From Holophagaceae bacterium UBA706 (GTDB taxonomy: Bacteria > Acidobacteriota > Holophagae > Holophagales > Holophagaceae), in contig DBME01000275.1 of NCBI GenBank assembly GCA_002298155.1, positions 418-6,360 of the forward strand: a stretch of DNA of 5,943 bases, read 5' to 3'. The position numbers were made by a program, and so were the translations under genes. The notes under the pieces were generated by a model that saw nothing but the letters and a program-made list of their open reading frames with translations, ran no database searches and was not told where the DNA came from. Positions 1-5,363 of this stretch are shown one piece after another. Within the stretch, counting starts at the first letter, position 1; each line of letters starts with the position of its first letter.

Positions 1-697
1 CACCCGTGTGGAGCGCCGCCGGAATTCCTCGGCCCGCAAGCGGGAGGAGGCGGAGCGCCGTCGCAATCAGGTGGATGCCAGCCGCAGGCCGGCGGAGGAA
101 AGGCCCGTTCCGGTGCCCGACCCTGTGCCGGACCTTCCCCCCATCAACTGGCTGCCGGCGTCAGCCCTGGAGGAGACGCCGGTCCCCGCGCCGATCCCCG
201 AACCGGCCCCTCTCCCGGAGCCTGAGCCCGTCCCCGAACCCCTGCCTGAGCTGGTGCCCATCGTCATTGCGCCGCCGCCCCCCCGTGCCCGCCCCGCGGC
301 CGTTTCACCGGTTCCCGCGGCGCCGATGCCTCCACCCCATCCCGAAGGGGGGCAGGGCCTGGTCGAAGGCTCGATGTTCCTGGTCCGCAACGCCCAGGGC
401 CCCACCATGCTGGACCTGGCCGCCACCACCCACTTCGAGGACATCGGCGGTGTCATCTGGGCCTGGTCGAAGGGGACCCGGTTTGCCACGCCCTGGCGGA
501 ACTTCGCGGAAGTGGAGGTGGCCCTCGGCCATGTCCTGTTCGTGCGGGTCCACCGGGGCCTCATGATGAACCCCCAGGCCGTGGCGGACATCAAGCCGCT
601 CTTCGGTGGGCGGGCGAAGGTCACCATGCTGGACGGCACGGAGATCCTCGCGGGGCGTGAGGCCGCCAAGCGGCTGAAGTTCCTCCTGGGCATGTGA
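1..697 (+). CDS. LytTR-domain DNA-binding regulator, 5'-partial
   Basis: This is the 3' part of a transcriptional regulator. The frame is open to the left edge. The first possible start inside the window, GTG at 8, has no ribosome site in view, so the true start is probably upstream. Counting from that GTG, residues 1-32 are arginine/glutamate-rich and probably helical. Residues 33-112 are a proline-rich linker. Residues 123-229 match a LytTR domain, with the family's core signature near F-V-R-V-H-R-G-L-M-M-N, followed by a short beta segment and the T-M-L-D-G-T-E turn, ending in a helix at the stop codon TGA (695-697). LytTR domains bind pairs of short direct repeats in promoters and usually follow a receiver or membrane domain. 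Any such N-terminal module must lie outside the window. The sensor kinase gene follows on the same strand after 90 bases. The LytTR assignment is fairly sure; the partner and target genes are unknown. Confidence 0.8.
   Translation, partial: TRVERRRNSSARKREEAERRRNQVDASRRPAEERPVPVPDPVPDLPPINWLPASALEETPVPAPIPEPAPLPEPEPVPEPLPELVPIVIAPPPPRARPAAVSPVPAAPMPPPHPEGGQGLVEGSMFLVRNAQGPTMLDLAATTHFEDIGGVIWAWSKGTRFATPWRNFAEVEVALGHVLFVRVHRGLMMNPQAVADIKPLFGGRAKVTMLDGTEILAGREAAKRLKFLLGM
104..343 (+). other. Proline-rich linker-coding segment (PxP/PEP repeats)
   Basis: Residues 33-112 of the LytTR protein hold 33 prolines in 80 residues, largely as alternating P-x-P with repeated P-E-P and P-V-P units and a run of four prolines. 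This low-complexity stretch should form an extended, stiff polyproline-like spacer between the charged N-terminal segment and the DNA-binding domain. The DNA is correspondingly C-rich. Similar spacers are known where a domain must reach away from a membrane or an oligomer; that role is inferred here. Confidence 0.75.
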
Positions 698-721
698 CCC
701 CCCCCCCGGCGAAGGGCGGGG
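698..721 (+). terminator. Weak imperfect C-run/G-run hairpin after the LytTR gene
   Basis: Immediately after the TGA stop lies a run of ten C (698-707), then GGCGAA and GGGCGGGG. CCCC (698-701) can pair with GGGG (718-721) and CCC (703-705) with GGG (714-716), with one C-C mismatch and an eight-base loop. Only two T follow, so this is not a convincing intrinsic terminator. It may only slow transcription or protect the 3' end. Confidence 0.25.
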
Positions 722-775
722 TTGACGATAACGGTTCCCAAAACCTGGGATTTGACGTCTAATCCACCCTATAGT
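722..775 (+). promoter_or_regulatory. Candidate promoter region of the sensor kinase gene
   Basis: This stretch is clearly richer in A/T than the flanking genes. The best sigma70-like pair I see is TTCCCA (735-740, four of six to TTGACA) and TCTAAT (758-763, five of six to TATAAT) with a 17-base spacer. That would start transcription near 770, some 18 bases before the ATG at 788. A second -10-like box, TATAGT (770-775), lacks a -35 at normal distance. TTGACG occurs twice, at 722 and 752, exactly 30 bases apart. The region also holds TCCCA-N5-TGGGA (736-750), which overlaps the proposed -35 and could be an operator. The promoter call rests on motif matching alone. Confidence 0.35.
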
Positions 776-787
776 CCCGACGCGCCG

Positions 788-3568
788 ATGCCTTCCGTGA
801 ATCCCGAAACCACCCGTCACCAGGGGGCCACCGCCATCCTGCGGGTGGTTCTCGTCTATGCGGTCTTCTCGGCACTCTGGATCCTCTTCTCGGACCGGCT
901 GGCGCTGCTCATCGCCCAGAACTCAAGCCAGCTCGTGCTCATCAGCATGTTCAAGGGGTGGCTCTTCGTGGTGGTCACCTCGCTGCTGCTCTACCGGCTC
1001 ATGCACCGGCAGCTGCTGCCCCGGCGGCAACCGGGGGAACGGCGCAACCGCAGCCGGGCCATGGTGGCTCCGGTGCTGGTGCTGGGCGTGGCCATCGTCG
1101 GTCTGACCGGCGTGGGCATGTACCAGGCCCACCGCGGCCAGGAGGACCGGGAGAAGGCGCGCATGGAGGCGGTCGCCGAACTCAAGGCGCGGCAGATCAC
1201 CGACTGGGTGCGGGAGCGCGTGGGCGACGGGGCCTTCGTGAGCACCTCCAAGGTCTGGTCCAAGGCCTTTGAAGCCTGGAAGGGCCATGGCGACCTGGCC
1301 GAGCGGGAACACCTATATCTGCGGCTTGAGGAATTCAGCCGGATCAAGGGCTTCCGCGGCGTCCTCGTCATGGATTCCCGGGAGATCTCGGTGATCCGAG
1401 GGGAAGGCGCCCCGGAGACCCTGGCCGGCCAGGAACTCCGGGCCGCGGCCCAGGCCAGCCTGGGGGACCGCAGGGTCCGTCTGGTGGGACCGTATCTGGA
1501 TCCCGCCGGCGTCTACCGGCTGGATGTCGTGGCACCCCTGCCGCTCCTGGAGGACCGGGAGAGCCCCGTGGTGGTGCTCCTGGCGGATCCCGCCGCCTAC
1601 CTGCTGCCCATCCTCCAGTCCTGGCCCGTCCCCAGCGCCACCGGCGAGGCCTTCCTCTTCCGGCGGGAAGGGGACCGGATCCATTACCTGAGCCAATCCC
1701 GCCTGTCCCCGGTCCTTACGCCCCGGCTCACCTGTTCCCAGGCGGAACCCACCCTCCTGGAGGCCAAGTTCCTCCGGGCCCAGGCCGCCAGCGGCCAGTA
1801 CCTCATGGGCACCGACTACGGCGGCGGACGCGTCATGGGCGTCGTCCAGGCCATCCCCGGCACCGACTGGTTCCTGGTCGCCAAGACCGACGAGGCCGAA
1901 GTGAACGCAGGCGCCCGCGGCCAGATCACCATCCTGGGCCTCGCGGGCGTGCTGGGGCTGCTCCTGGCGGTGCTGGCCAACCACCTCTTCCACCAGCAGC
2001 GCGTGCTTGCCGAGGCCGAACGCGAACAGCGCCACCAGGCCGAGCGCCTCCAGGCCCTGGGGCTCCTGGACAGCATCGCCAGCGGCTCCTCCGACGCCAT
2101 CTATGCCAAGGACCGCCACGGACGCTTCCTGCTCTTCAACCCCGAGGCCGAGCGGCTCTTCGGGCGCAAGGCGGAGGAGGTCCTGGGCCGGGACACCATG
2201 GTCGTGCGGCCGGGACCCGACGACAGCGAAACCCCCGAGGAGGACCAGGCCATCCTCCGGGACGGACGGACCATCACCCTGGAGGAGGTCCGGGAAACGC
2301 CCTCCGGCCCCCGCACCTTCCTGGTCACCAAGGGCCCCCTGCGCGACGCCCAGGGCGGGATCATGGGCCACTACGGCATCGCCAAGGACATCACCGAGCG
2401 CGTCCGGGCCGAGCGGGAGCGCCAGGAACTCCAGGCCGAGATCCAGTCGGCCCAGCGGCTGGATTCCATCGGGCGCCTGGCAGGCGGCGTGGCCCACGAC
2501 TTCAACAACATGCTGGGCGTCATCGTCGCCAATGCCGAGATCGGCCTTATGAAGCCCGGAGGCGAGGGGGCGCAGGAACGCTTCGAGGAGATCCGCAAGG
2601 CCGCCCTGCGCTCCGCGGACCTCACCCGCCAGCTCCTGGCCTTCGCCCGCAAGCAGACCGTCTCGCCCAAGGTCCTCAACCTGAACGACGCCCTCCCCGG
2701 CATGCTGCAGATGCTGGGCCGGCTCATCGGCGAGAACATCGTCCTGGACTACGAGCAGCGCGCGGGCCTCTGGCCCATCCGCATGGACCCCACCCAGGTG
2801 GACCAGATCCTGGCCAACCTCGCCGTGAACGCCCGGGACGCCATCGCCGGCGTGGGGCGCCTGCGGATCCACACGGAGAACCTCACGCTGGAGCCCGGCG
2901 ATCCCCGCCACGCGCCGGACGCGCCGCACTACGTGCTCCTGGAGGTGAGCGACACGGGCTGCGGCATGGACGCCGAGCAGATCGAGCACATCTTCGAGCC
3001 CTTCTTCACCACCAAGGGCGTGGGCAAGGGCACCGGCCTCGGGCTGGCCACGGTCTACGGCATCGTCAAGCAGAACGGCGGCTTCATCGACGTGCGCAGC
3101 ACCCCGGGCGAAGGCACCTCGTTCCGGGTCCACCTGCCGCGGTTCCAGGGGGATGCCGAGGCCGCGCCGGTGCATGCCGCCCCCGCCGCGCCGCCCCTGG
3201 GCCGCGAGCGGATCCTGGTGGTGGAGGACGAGCCCATGAACCTCCAGGTCTCCGTCATGCTCCTGGAGAGCCTGGGCTACCAGGTCACCTCCGCGTCATC
3301 CCCGGGCGAAGCCCTGCGGATCCTGGAACGCGGGGAAGGGGACGTGAACCTGCTGCTCACGGACATCATCATGCCGGAGATGAACGGCCGCGAACTGGCC
3401 GATCGGGCACTGCTGCTTCGGCCGAACCTGAAGTGCCTCTTCATGTCCGGCTACACGGACGACATCATCGCGCACCAGGGCGAGCTGGCGCCGGACGTGA
3501 AGTTCCTGGGCAAGCCCTTCACGCTCGAGGCGCTGGGGGCGAGCCTGCGGGAAGTGCTGGACGCCTAG
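788..3568 (+). CDS. Membrane hybrid sensor histidine kinase (Cache-like, PAS, HisKA, HATPase, receiver)
   Basis: This 926-aa inner-membrane kinase should sense an external cue, autophosphorylate and pass phosphate to its own receiver. Numbering is from ATG 788. Membrane helices lie near 15-35 and 49-70 (a two-helix module with the A-L-W-I-L-F-S-D-R motif), 93-112 and 380-402. Residues about 113-378 form an extracytoplasmic Cache-like sensor ending in a T-D-W-F-L-V-A-K strand. PAS spans about 427-540. The H-box A-H-D-F-N-N gives phospho-acceptor His570. ATPase motifs are N-box Asn681, G1 D-T-G-C-G-M from 722, F-box F-E-P-F-F and G2 G-K-G-T-G-L-G-L from 746. After an Ala/Pro linker the receiver (about 808-926) has Glu813/Asp814, phospho-Asp859, Ser887 and Lys909, so all catalytic residues are present. 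A TTG at 722 would add 22 residues, but that stretch is AT-rich with weak codon bias and looks like promoter, so ATG 788 is preferred although it lacks a clear ribosome site. No Hpt or DNA-binding output domain is fused. The signal is unknown. Confidence 0.93.
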   Translation: MPSVNPETTRHQGATAILRVVLVYAVFSALWILFSDRLALLIAQNSSQLVLISMFKGWLFVVVTSLLLYRLMHRQLLPRRQPGERRNRSRAMVAPVLVLGVAIVGLTGVGMYQAHRGQEDREKARMEAVAELKARQITDWVRERVGDGAFVSTSKVWSKAFEAWKGHGDLAEREHLYLRLEEFSRIKGFRGVLVMDSREISVIRGEGAPETLAGQELRAAAQASLGDRRVRLVGPYLDPAGVYRLDVVAPLPLLEDRESPVVVLLADPAAYLLPILQSWPVPSATGEAFLFRREGDRIHYLSQSRLSPVLTPRLTCSQAEPTLLEAKFLRAQAASGQYLMGTDYGGGRVMGVVQAIPGTDWFLVAKTDEAEVNAGARGQITILGLAGVLGLLLAVLANHLFHQQRVLAEAEREQRHQAERLQALGLLDSIASGSSDAIYAKDRHGRFLLFNPEAERLFGRKAEEVLGRDTMVVRPGPDDSETPEEDQAILRDGRTITLEEVRETPSGPRTFLVTKGPLRDAQGGIMGHYGIAKDITERVRAERERQELQAEIQSAQRLDSIGRLAGGVAHDFNNMLGVIVANAEIGLMKPGGEGAQERFEEIRKAALRSADLTRQLLAFARKQTVSPKVLNLNDALPGMLQMLGRLIGENIVLDYEQRAGLWPIRMDPTQVDQILANLAVNARDAIAGVGRLRIHTENLTLEPGDPRHAPDAPHYVLLEVSDTGCGMDAEQIEHIFEPFFTTKGVGKGTGLGLATVYGIVKQNGGFIDVRSTPGEGTSFRVHLPRFQGDAEAAPVHAAPAAPPLGRERILVVEDEPMNLQVSVMLLESLGYQVTSASSPGEALRILERGEGDVNLLLTDIIMPEMNGRELADRALLLRPNLKCLFMSGYTDDIIAHQGELAPDVKFLGKPFTLEALGASLREVLDA
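3565..3568. other. Shared CTAG: overlapping stop codons of convergent genes
   Basis: The kinase ends with TAG at 3566-3568 and the minus-strand MarC gene ends with TAG read from 3567 to 3565. The palindrome CTAG therefore provides both stops. There is no room for a dedicated intrinsic terminator between the genes, so transcripts from each side probably run into the opposite gene. Confidence 0.95.
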
Positions 3569-4206
3569 AGGCTGTGCACCAAGCCCCGGATGCCGTTCCA
3601 CACGATCTGCACCCCGATCGCCAGCAGCACGAACGCCGAGATCTGCGAAACCGTCGCCGCCCCGGTGGGTCCCATCTTTCGGATCACCGCCCCCGAGAAG
3701 CGGTAGAAGATGAACACCGCCGTGGCCGCCAGGGCGATGCCGCAGGCCACCGCGCCGTAGTGGAGGAGGACGGGGGGATCCATGAGCCGCCCCGGGGGCA
3801 CCAGGCTCAGGGTGACGGCGATGGCGCCAGGCCCGGCGGTGACGGGGAGCGTGAGGGGGAAGAAGGCCTTGTCCATCATGCAGGACTGGATGTCCCGCTT
3901 TTCCGAGTCCGTCATGCGCTCGTCCTTGTTCAACATGTGCCAGGCCGAATGGAAGAGCAGCAGGCCCCCGGCGACGCTGATGACGGGGATGGAGATGCCC
4001 AGGAGCTTGAGGGCCCAGCCGCCGATGAAGAGCAGCGACGTCAGGAAGACGAAGGTGTAGGTCCCGATGAGCCGGGACAGGCGGTTGCGCTCATGCTCGG
4101 AAACCTGGGCCGTGAGCTGCAGGAACACGGGGGCCATGGCCGGCGGGTTCAGGATCGGGAACAGGGCCAGGAAGGTGAAGATGGCGAGGTAGGCGAAACC
4201 GGGCAT
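3565..4206 (-). CDS. MarC/UPF0056 family integral membrane protein
   Basis: This 213-aa protein is the usual length for the MarC family, inner-membrane proteins with six helices whose transported substrate is generally not established; the old link to multiple antibiotic resistance is not well supported. Predicted helices are near residues 4-30, 44-66, 70-91, 114-137, 147-168 and 187-209. Family hallmarks are F-P-I-L-N-P-P in helix 1, the glycine pair V-A-G-G-L-L-L-F in helix 3 and the P-L-T-L-P-V-T-A-G-P-G-A-I motif at about 118-130, which mirrors the first N-P motif in the inverted repeat of the family. A charged cytoplasmic loop (about 92-112) joins the two halves. The ATG at 4204-4206 fits the family's N-terminus; only a weak GGA ribosome site precedes it. 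The gene is convergent with the kinase gene, sharing four bases, and lies 66 bases after the small basic gene on the same strand. The family call is firm; the function is not. Confidence 0.9.
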   Translation of the reverse strand: MPGFAYLAIFTFLALFPILNPPAMAPVFLQLTAQVSEHERNRLSRLIGTYTFVFLTSLLFIGGWALKLLGISIPVISVAGGLLLFHSAWHMLNKDERMTDSEKRDIQSCMMDKAFFPLTLPVTAGPGAIAVTLSLVPPGRLMDPPVLLHYGAVACGIALAATAVFIFYRFSGAVIRKMGPTGAATVSQISAFVLLAIGVQIVWNGIRGLVHSL

Positions 4207-4232
4207 GGCGGGTCCGGGGCAGGGAAGGAACC

Positions 4233-4248
4233 CCCGGCCGAAGCCGGG
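4233..4248 (-). terminator. UUCG-capped GC hairpin between the small basic gene and marC
   Basis: CCCGGC (4233-4238) and GCCGGG (4243-4248) are perfect six-base inverted arms. In minus-strand RNA the loop is UUCG closed by C-G, a notably stable tetraloop. It sits 24 bases after the stop of the small gene and 26 bases before the marC ATG. The following minus-strand sequence, GGTTCCTTCCCT, has no true T-run, so it is a weak or partial terminator, or an mRNA-stability element, not a strong stop. Confidence 0.5.
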
Positions 4249-4272
4249 CGGAACCGAGGTCGGAGGTGAGGG

Positions 4273-4470
4273 CTATTTGCCGCGGTTGGAGGACCGGGTG
4301 TGGCCCTGGACGGCGCCCTTCTCGACGGAACGGGCGCTGGTCTTGGTGCCCTTGGGGGCCATGGAGCCCTTCTTCAGGGTCGGCACGTGGGCTTCCGCGT
4401 GGGTCTCGGCCTTCTTGGCGGGGAGCTTGCTCAGGAGGTCGGCGGTGATGGCGGGATCGGGCTTGGACAC
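4273..4470 (-). CDS. Small basic hypothetical protein (65 aa)
   Basis: I do not recognise this protein. It starts at GTG (4470-4468) with a good ribosome site AAGAGG about eight bases upstream, and it keeps the strong G/C third-position bias of neighbouring genes; both support a real gene. The product is 65 residues, rich in Lys, Ala, Ser, Thr and Gly, with a short possible helix near residues 6-22 (I-T-A-D-L-L-S-K-L-P-A-K-K) and a low-complexity basic tail ending S-S-N-R-G-K. There is no signal peptide, membrane helix, cysteine or zinc-type motif. The tail looks disordered and could bind nucleic acid or an acidic partner, but that is speculation. It lies between ubiE (96 bases before its start) and marC on the same strand, so it could share a transcript with either. 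Confidence 0.65.
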   Translation of the reverse strand: MSKPDPAITADLLSKLPAKKAETHAEAHVPTLKKGSMAPKGTKTSARSVEKGAVQGHTRSSNRGK

Positions 4471-4481
4471 GGCAGGGCCTC

Positions 4482-4487
4482 TTTTGG
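4482..4487 (-). promoter_or_regulatory. Overlap region of the ribosome site for the 65-aa gene
   Basis: Read on the minus strand, the bases just upstream of GTG 4470 give AAAAGAGGCCCTGCC. The AAGAGG core is complementary to the 16S tail and sits about eight bases from the start. It is what makes the GTG start and the gene itself credible. Confidence 0.5.
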
Positions 4488-4566
4488 AAAGGATCGGGAT
4501 TTCGAAGACGTGGGGGCGGAAAACGGAGGCCGAATTCCAGACACCCAGTGTATCACCCCTGGATCC

Positions 4567-5262
4567 TCAACCTTTGGTGGCCACGTGAAGGGCCACGATC
4601 CCGCCCGTCAGGTTCGTCCAGCCCACGTCCCGGAATCCCGCCCGGCCCAGTTCCGCGGCCAGGGAGGGCTGGTCCGGGAAGGTGCGGATGCTTTCCGGCA
4701 GGTAGGTGTAGGCCCCCGGGTCCCCGCTGATCCACCCGCCGATGCGGGGCAGGATCCGGCGGCTGTAGGTGTCGTACAGGACCCTCAGCCAGGCGAACCT
4801 GGGGCGGCTGAACTCCAGGATGGTCAGGCGGCCCCCGGGCTTGAGGACCCGCAGGAACTCCCCGTAGGCCCGGTCCCGGTCCTCCACGTTGCGGATGCCG
4901 TAGCAGATGGTGATCCCGTCGAAGGTGCCCTCCCCGAAGGGCAGGTGCTGGGCGTCCGCCCCCACGGACGCCCAAATGAGGTCCGCCCGGCCCTTCCGTT
5001 GGAATTTCGGGGGGCCCAGGCGCAGCATCTCCTGGGTGAAATCCGTGGAAACCACCTCGGCGCCCCGGCGGGCCAGGGCCAGGGATGAATCACCCGTGCC
5101 CGCGGCCACGTCCAGGTAGCGTCGTCCGGGACCCGCCCCGGAGGCCCTGGCCATGCGGCGCCACCAGTAGAAATCCGTTCCCAGGGACAGGACATGGTTC
5201 AAAAGGTCATATCTTCCGGCGATTCCGGAGAACATGGCCTGAACCTGGCTTCCCTTGGGCAT
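4567..5262 (-). CDS. ubiE: Demethylmenaquinone/ubiquinone biosynthesis C-methyltransferase
   Basis: This 231-aa enzyme uses S-adenosylmethionine to C-methylate the quinone ring, the last step making menaquinone (also called MenG), and acts at the membrane face. The class I methyltransferase fold is clear: motif I L-D-V-A-A-G-T-G-D at 50-58, the acidic Asp74 after strand 2 (V-S-T-D), G-A-D-A-Q-H-L-P-F at 101-109, and the post-II strand I-C-Y-G-I-R-N-V at 119-126. UbiE-specific marks are R-Y-D-L-L-N-H-V-L-S-L-G at 17-28 and V-L-K-P-G-G-R-L-T-I-L-E-F at 139-151, then Y-L-P-E-S-I-R-T-F-P near 187-196. Length is close to the usual 230-250. The frame extends to GTG 5289 and ATG 5277, but ATG 5262 has an excellent GGAGGTGA ribosome site eight bases ahead and is chosen. 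In a bacterium without other ubiquinone genes in view, menaquinone is the likelier product. It is divergent from the acyl-CoA dehydrogenase gene. Confidence 0.93.
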   Translation of the reverse strand: MPKGSQVQAMFSGIAGRYDLLNHVLSLGTDFYWWRRMARASGAGPGRRYLDVAAGTGDSSLALARRGAEVVSTDFTQEMLRLGPPKFQRKGRADLIWASVGADAQHLPFGEGTFDGITICYGIRNVEDRDRAYGEFLRVLKPGGRLTILEFSRPRFAWLRVLYDTYSRRILPRIGGWISGDPGAYTYLPESIRTFPDQPSLAAELGRAGFRDVGWTNLTGGIVALHVATKG

Positions 5263-5267
5263 ACCTG

Positions 5268-5275
5268 TCACCTCC
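5268..5275 (-). promoter_or_regulatory. Strong ribosome-binding site of ubiE
   Basis: The minus strand reads GGAGGTGA, a near-perfect complement to the 16S 3' end. GGAGG is separated by eight bases from ATG 5262. This decides the start against the two longer options at 5277 and 5289, the first of which would place the ribosome site inside the gene. Confidence 0.85.
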
Positions 5276-5287
5276 ATCCCATGATCC

Positions 5288-5302
5288 ACGGGGAGACCCC
5301 GT
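5288..5302. promoter_or_regulatory. Inverted repeat ACGGGG-N3-CCCCGT in divergent intergenic region
   Basis: A perfect six-base dyad with a three-base spacer lies 25 bases upstream of the ubiE start and about 61 bases upstream of the acyl-CoA dehydrogenase start. It could be an operator for either or both genes, or a hairpin in the ubiE leader. No family of regulator is recognised from it. Confidence 0.4.
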
Positions 5303-5312
5303 CCGGGTAAAC

Positions 5313-5336
5313 TGAAATGTTCAAGGACCTGGTCCT
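5313..5336. promoter_or_regulatory. Two abutting dyads: TGAA-ATG-TTCA and AGGACC-T-GGTCCT
   Basis: TGAA-N3-TTCA (5313-5323) is followed directly by the 13-base palindrome AGGACC-T-GGTCCT (5324-5336). Both are perfect. The second ends 18 bases before the acyl-CoA dehydrogenase ribosome site. Together with the dyad at 5288 they fill the centre of the divergent control region, where a fatty-acid or redox-responsive repressor might bind. I could not match them to a known operator. No confident -35/-10 pair was found on either strand here. Confidence 0.4.
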
Positions 5337-5354
5337 GCCCCCTTCCCCCCTTTT

Positions 5355-5360
5355 GGAGGA
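5355..5360 (+). promoter_or_regulatory. Ribosome-binding site of the acyl-CoA dehydrogenase gene
   Basis: GGAGGA lies just upstream of ATG 5364, after a pyrimidine tract (5338-5354). GGAGG is four bases from the start, slightly closer than usual, but no other start nearby fits the protein family better. Confidence 0.75.
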
Positions 5361-5363
5361 TTC

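Noticed and set aside
67..741. A 224-residue minus-strand open frame opposite the LytTR gene
   Set aside because: Its glycine/serine/threonine repeats are just the complement of the proline-rich linker; the plus frame ends in a recognisable LytTR domain.
752..775. TTGACG (752-757) and TATAGT (770-775) as a standard sigma70 promoter
   Set aside because: The boxes are individually good but only 12 bases apart, far below the usual 16-18.
1313..3175. A 620-residue open frame on the minus strand opposite the kinase gene
   Set aside because: It is the mirror of a high-GC coding region. Its composition (Gly, Leu, Ala, Asp, Val, His-rich) has no domain logic, whereas the plus frame encodes all kinase motifs in order.
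3565..4206. MarC as an antibiotic-resistance determinant
   Set aside because: The family name is historical; nothing in the sequence or neighbours supports a resistance role.
3433..4269. A 278-residue plus-strand open frame opposite marC
   Set aside because: It has a low-complexity, Arg/Gly/His/Asp-rich sequence, overlaps the end of the kinase and has no family features; the minus frame is a clear six-helix MarC protein.
4541..4551. ACAC-CCA-GTGT dyad as a terminator for ubiE
   Set aside because: The stem is only four base pairs and there is no T-run on the minus strand.
4300..5088. A 262-residue plus-strand open frame across the small gene and ubiE
   Set aside because: It is antisense to a clear methyltransferase and has no recognisable motifs.
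5313..5323. TGAA-N3-TTCA as a Bacillus FadR or PsrA fatty-acid operator
   Set aside because: The arms are too short and do not fit the longer consensus I know for those regulators, so only a generic dyad is reported.
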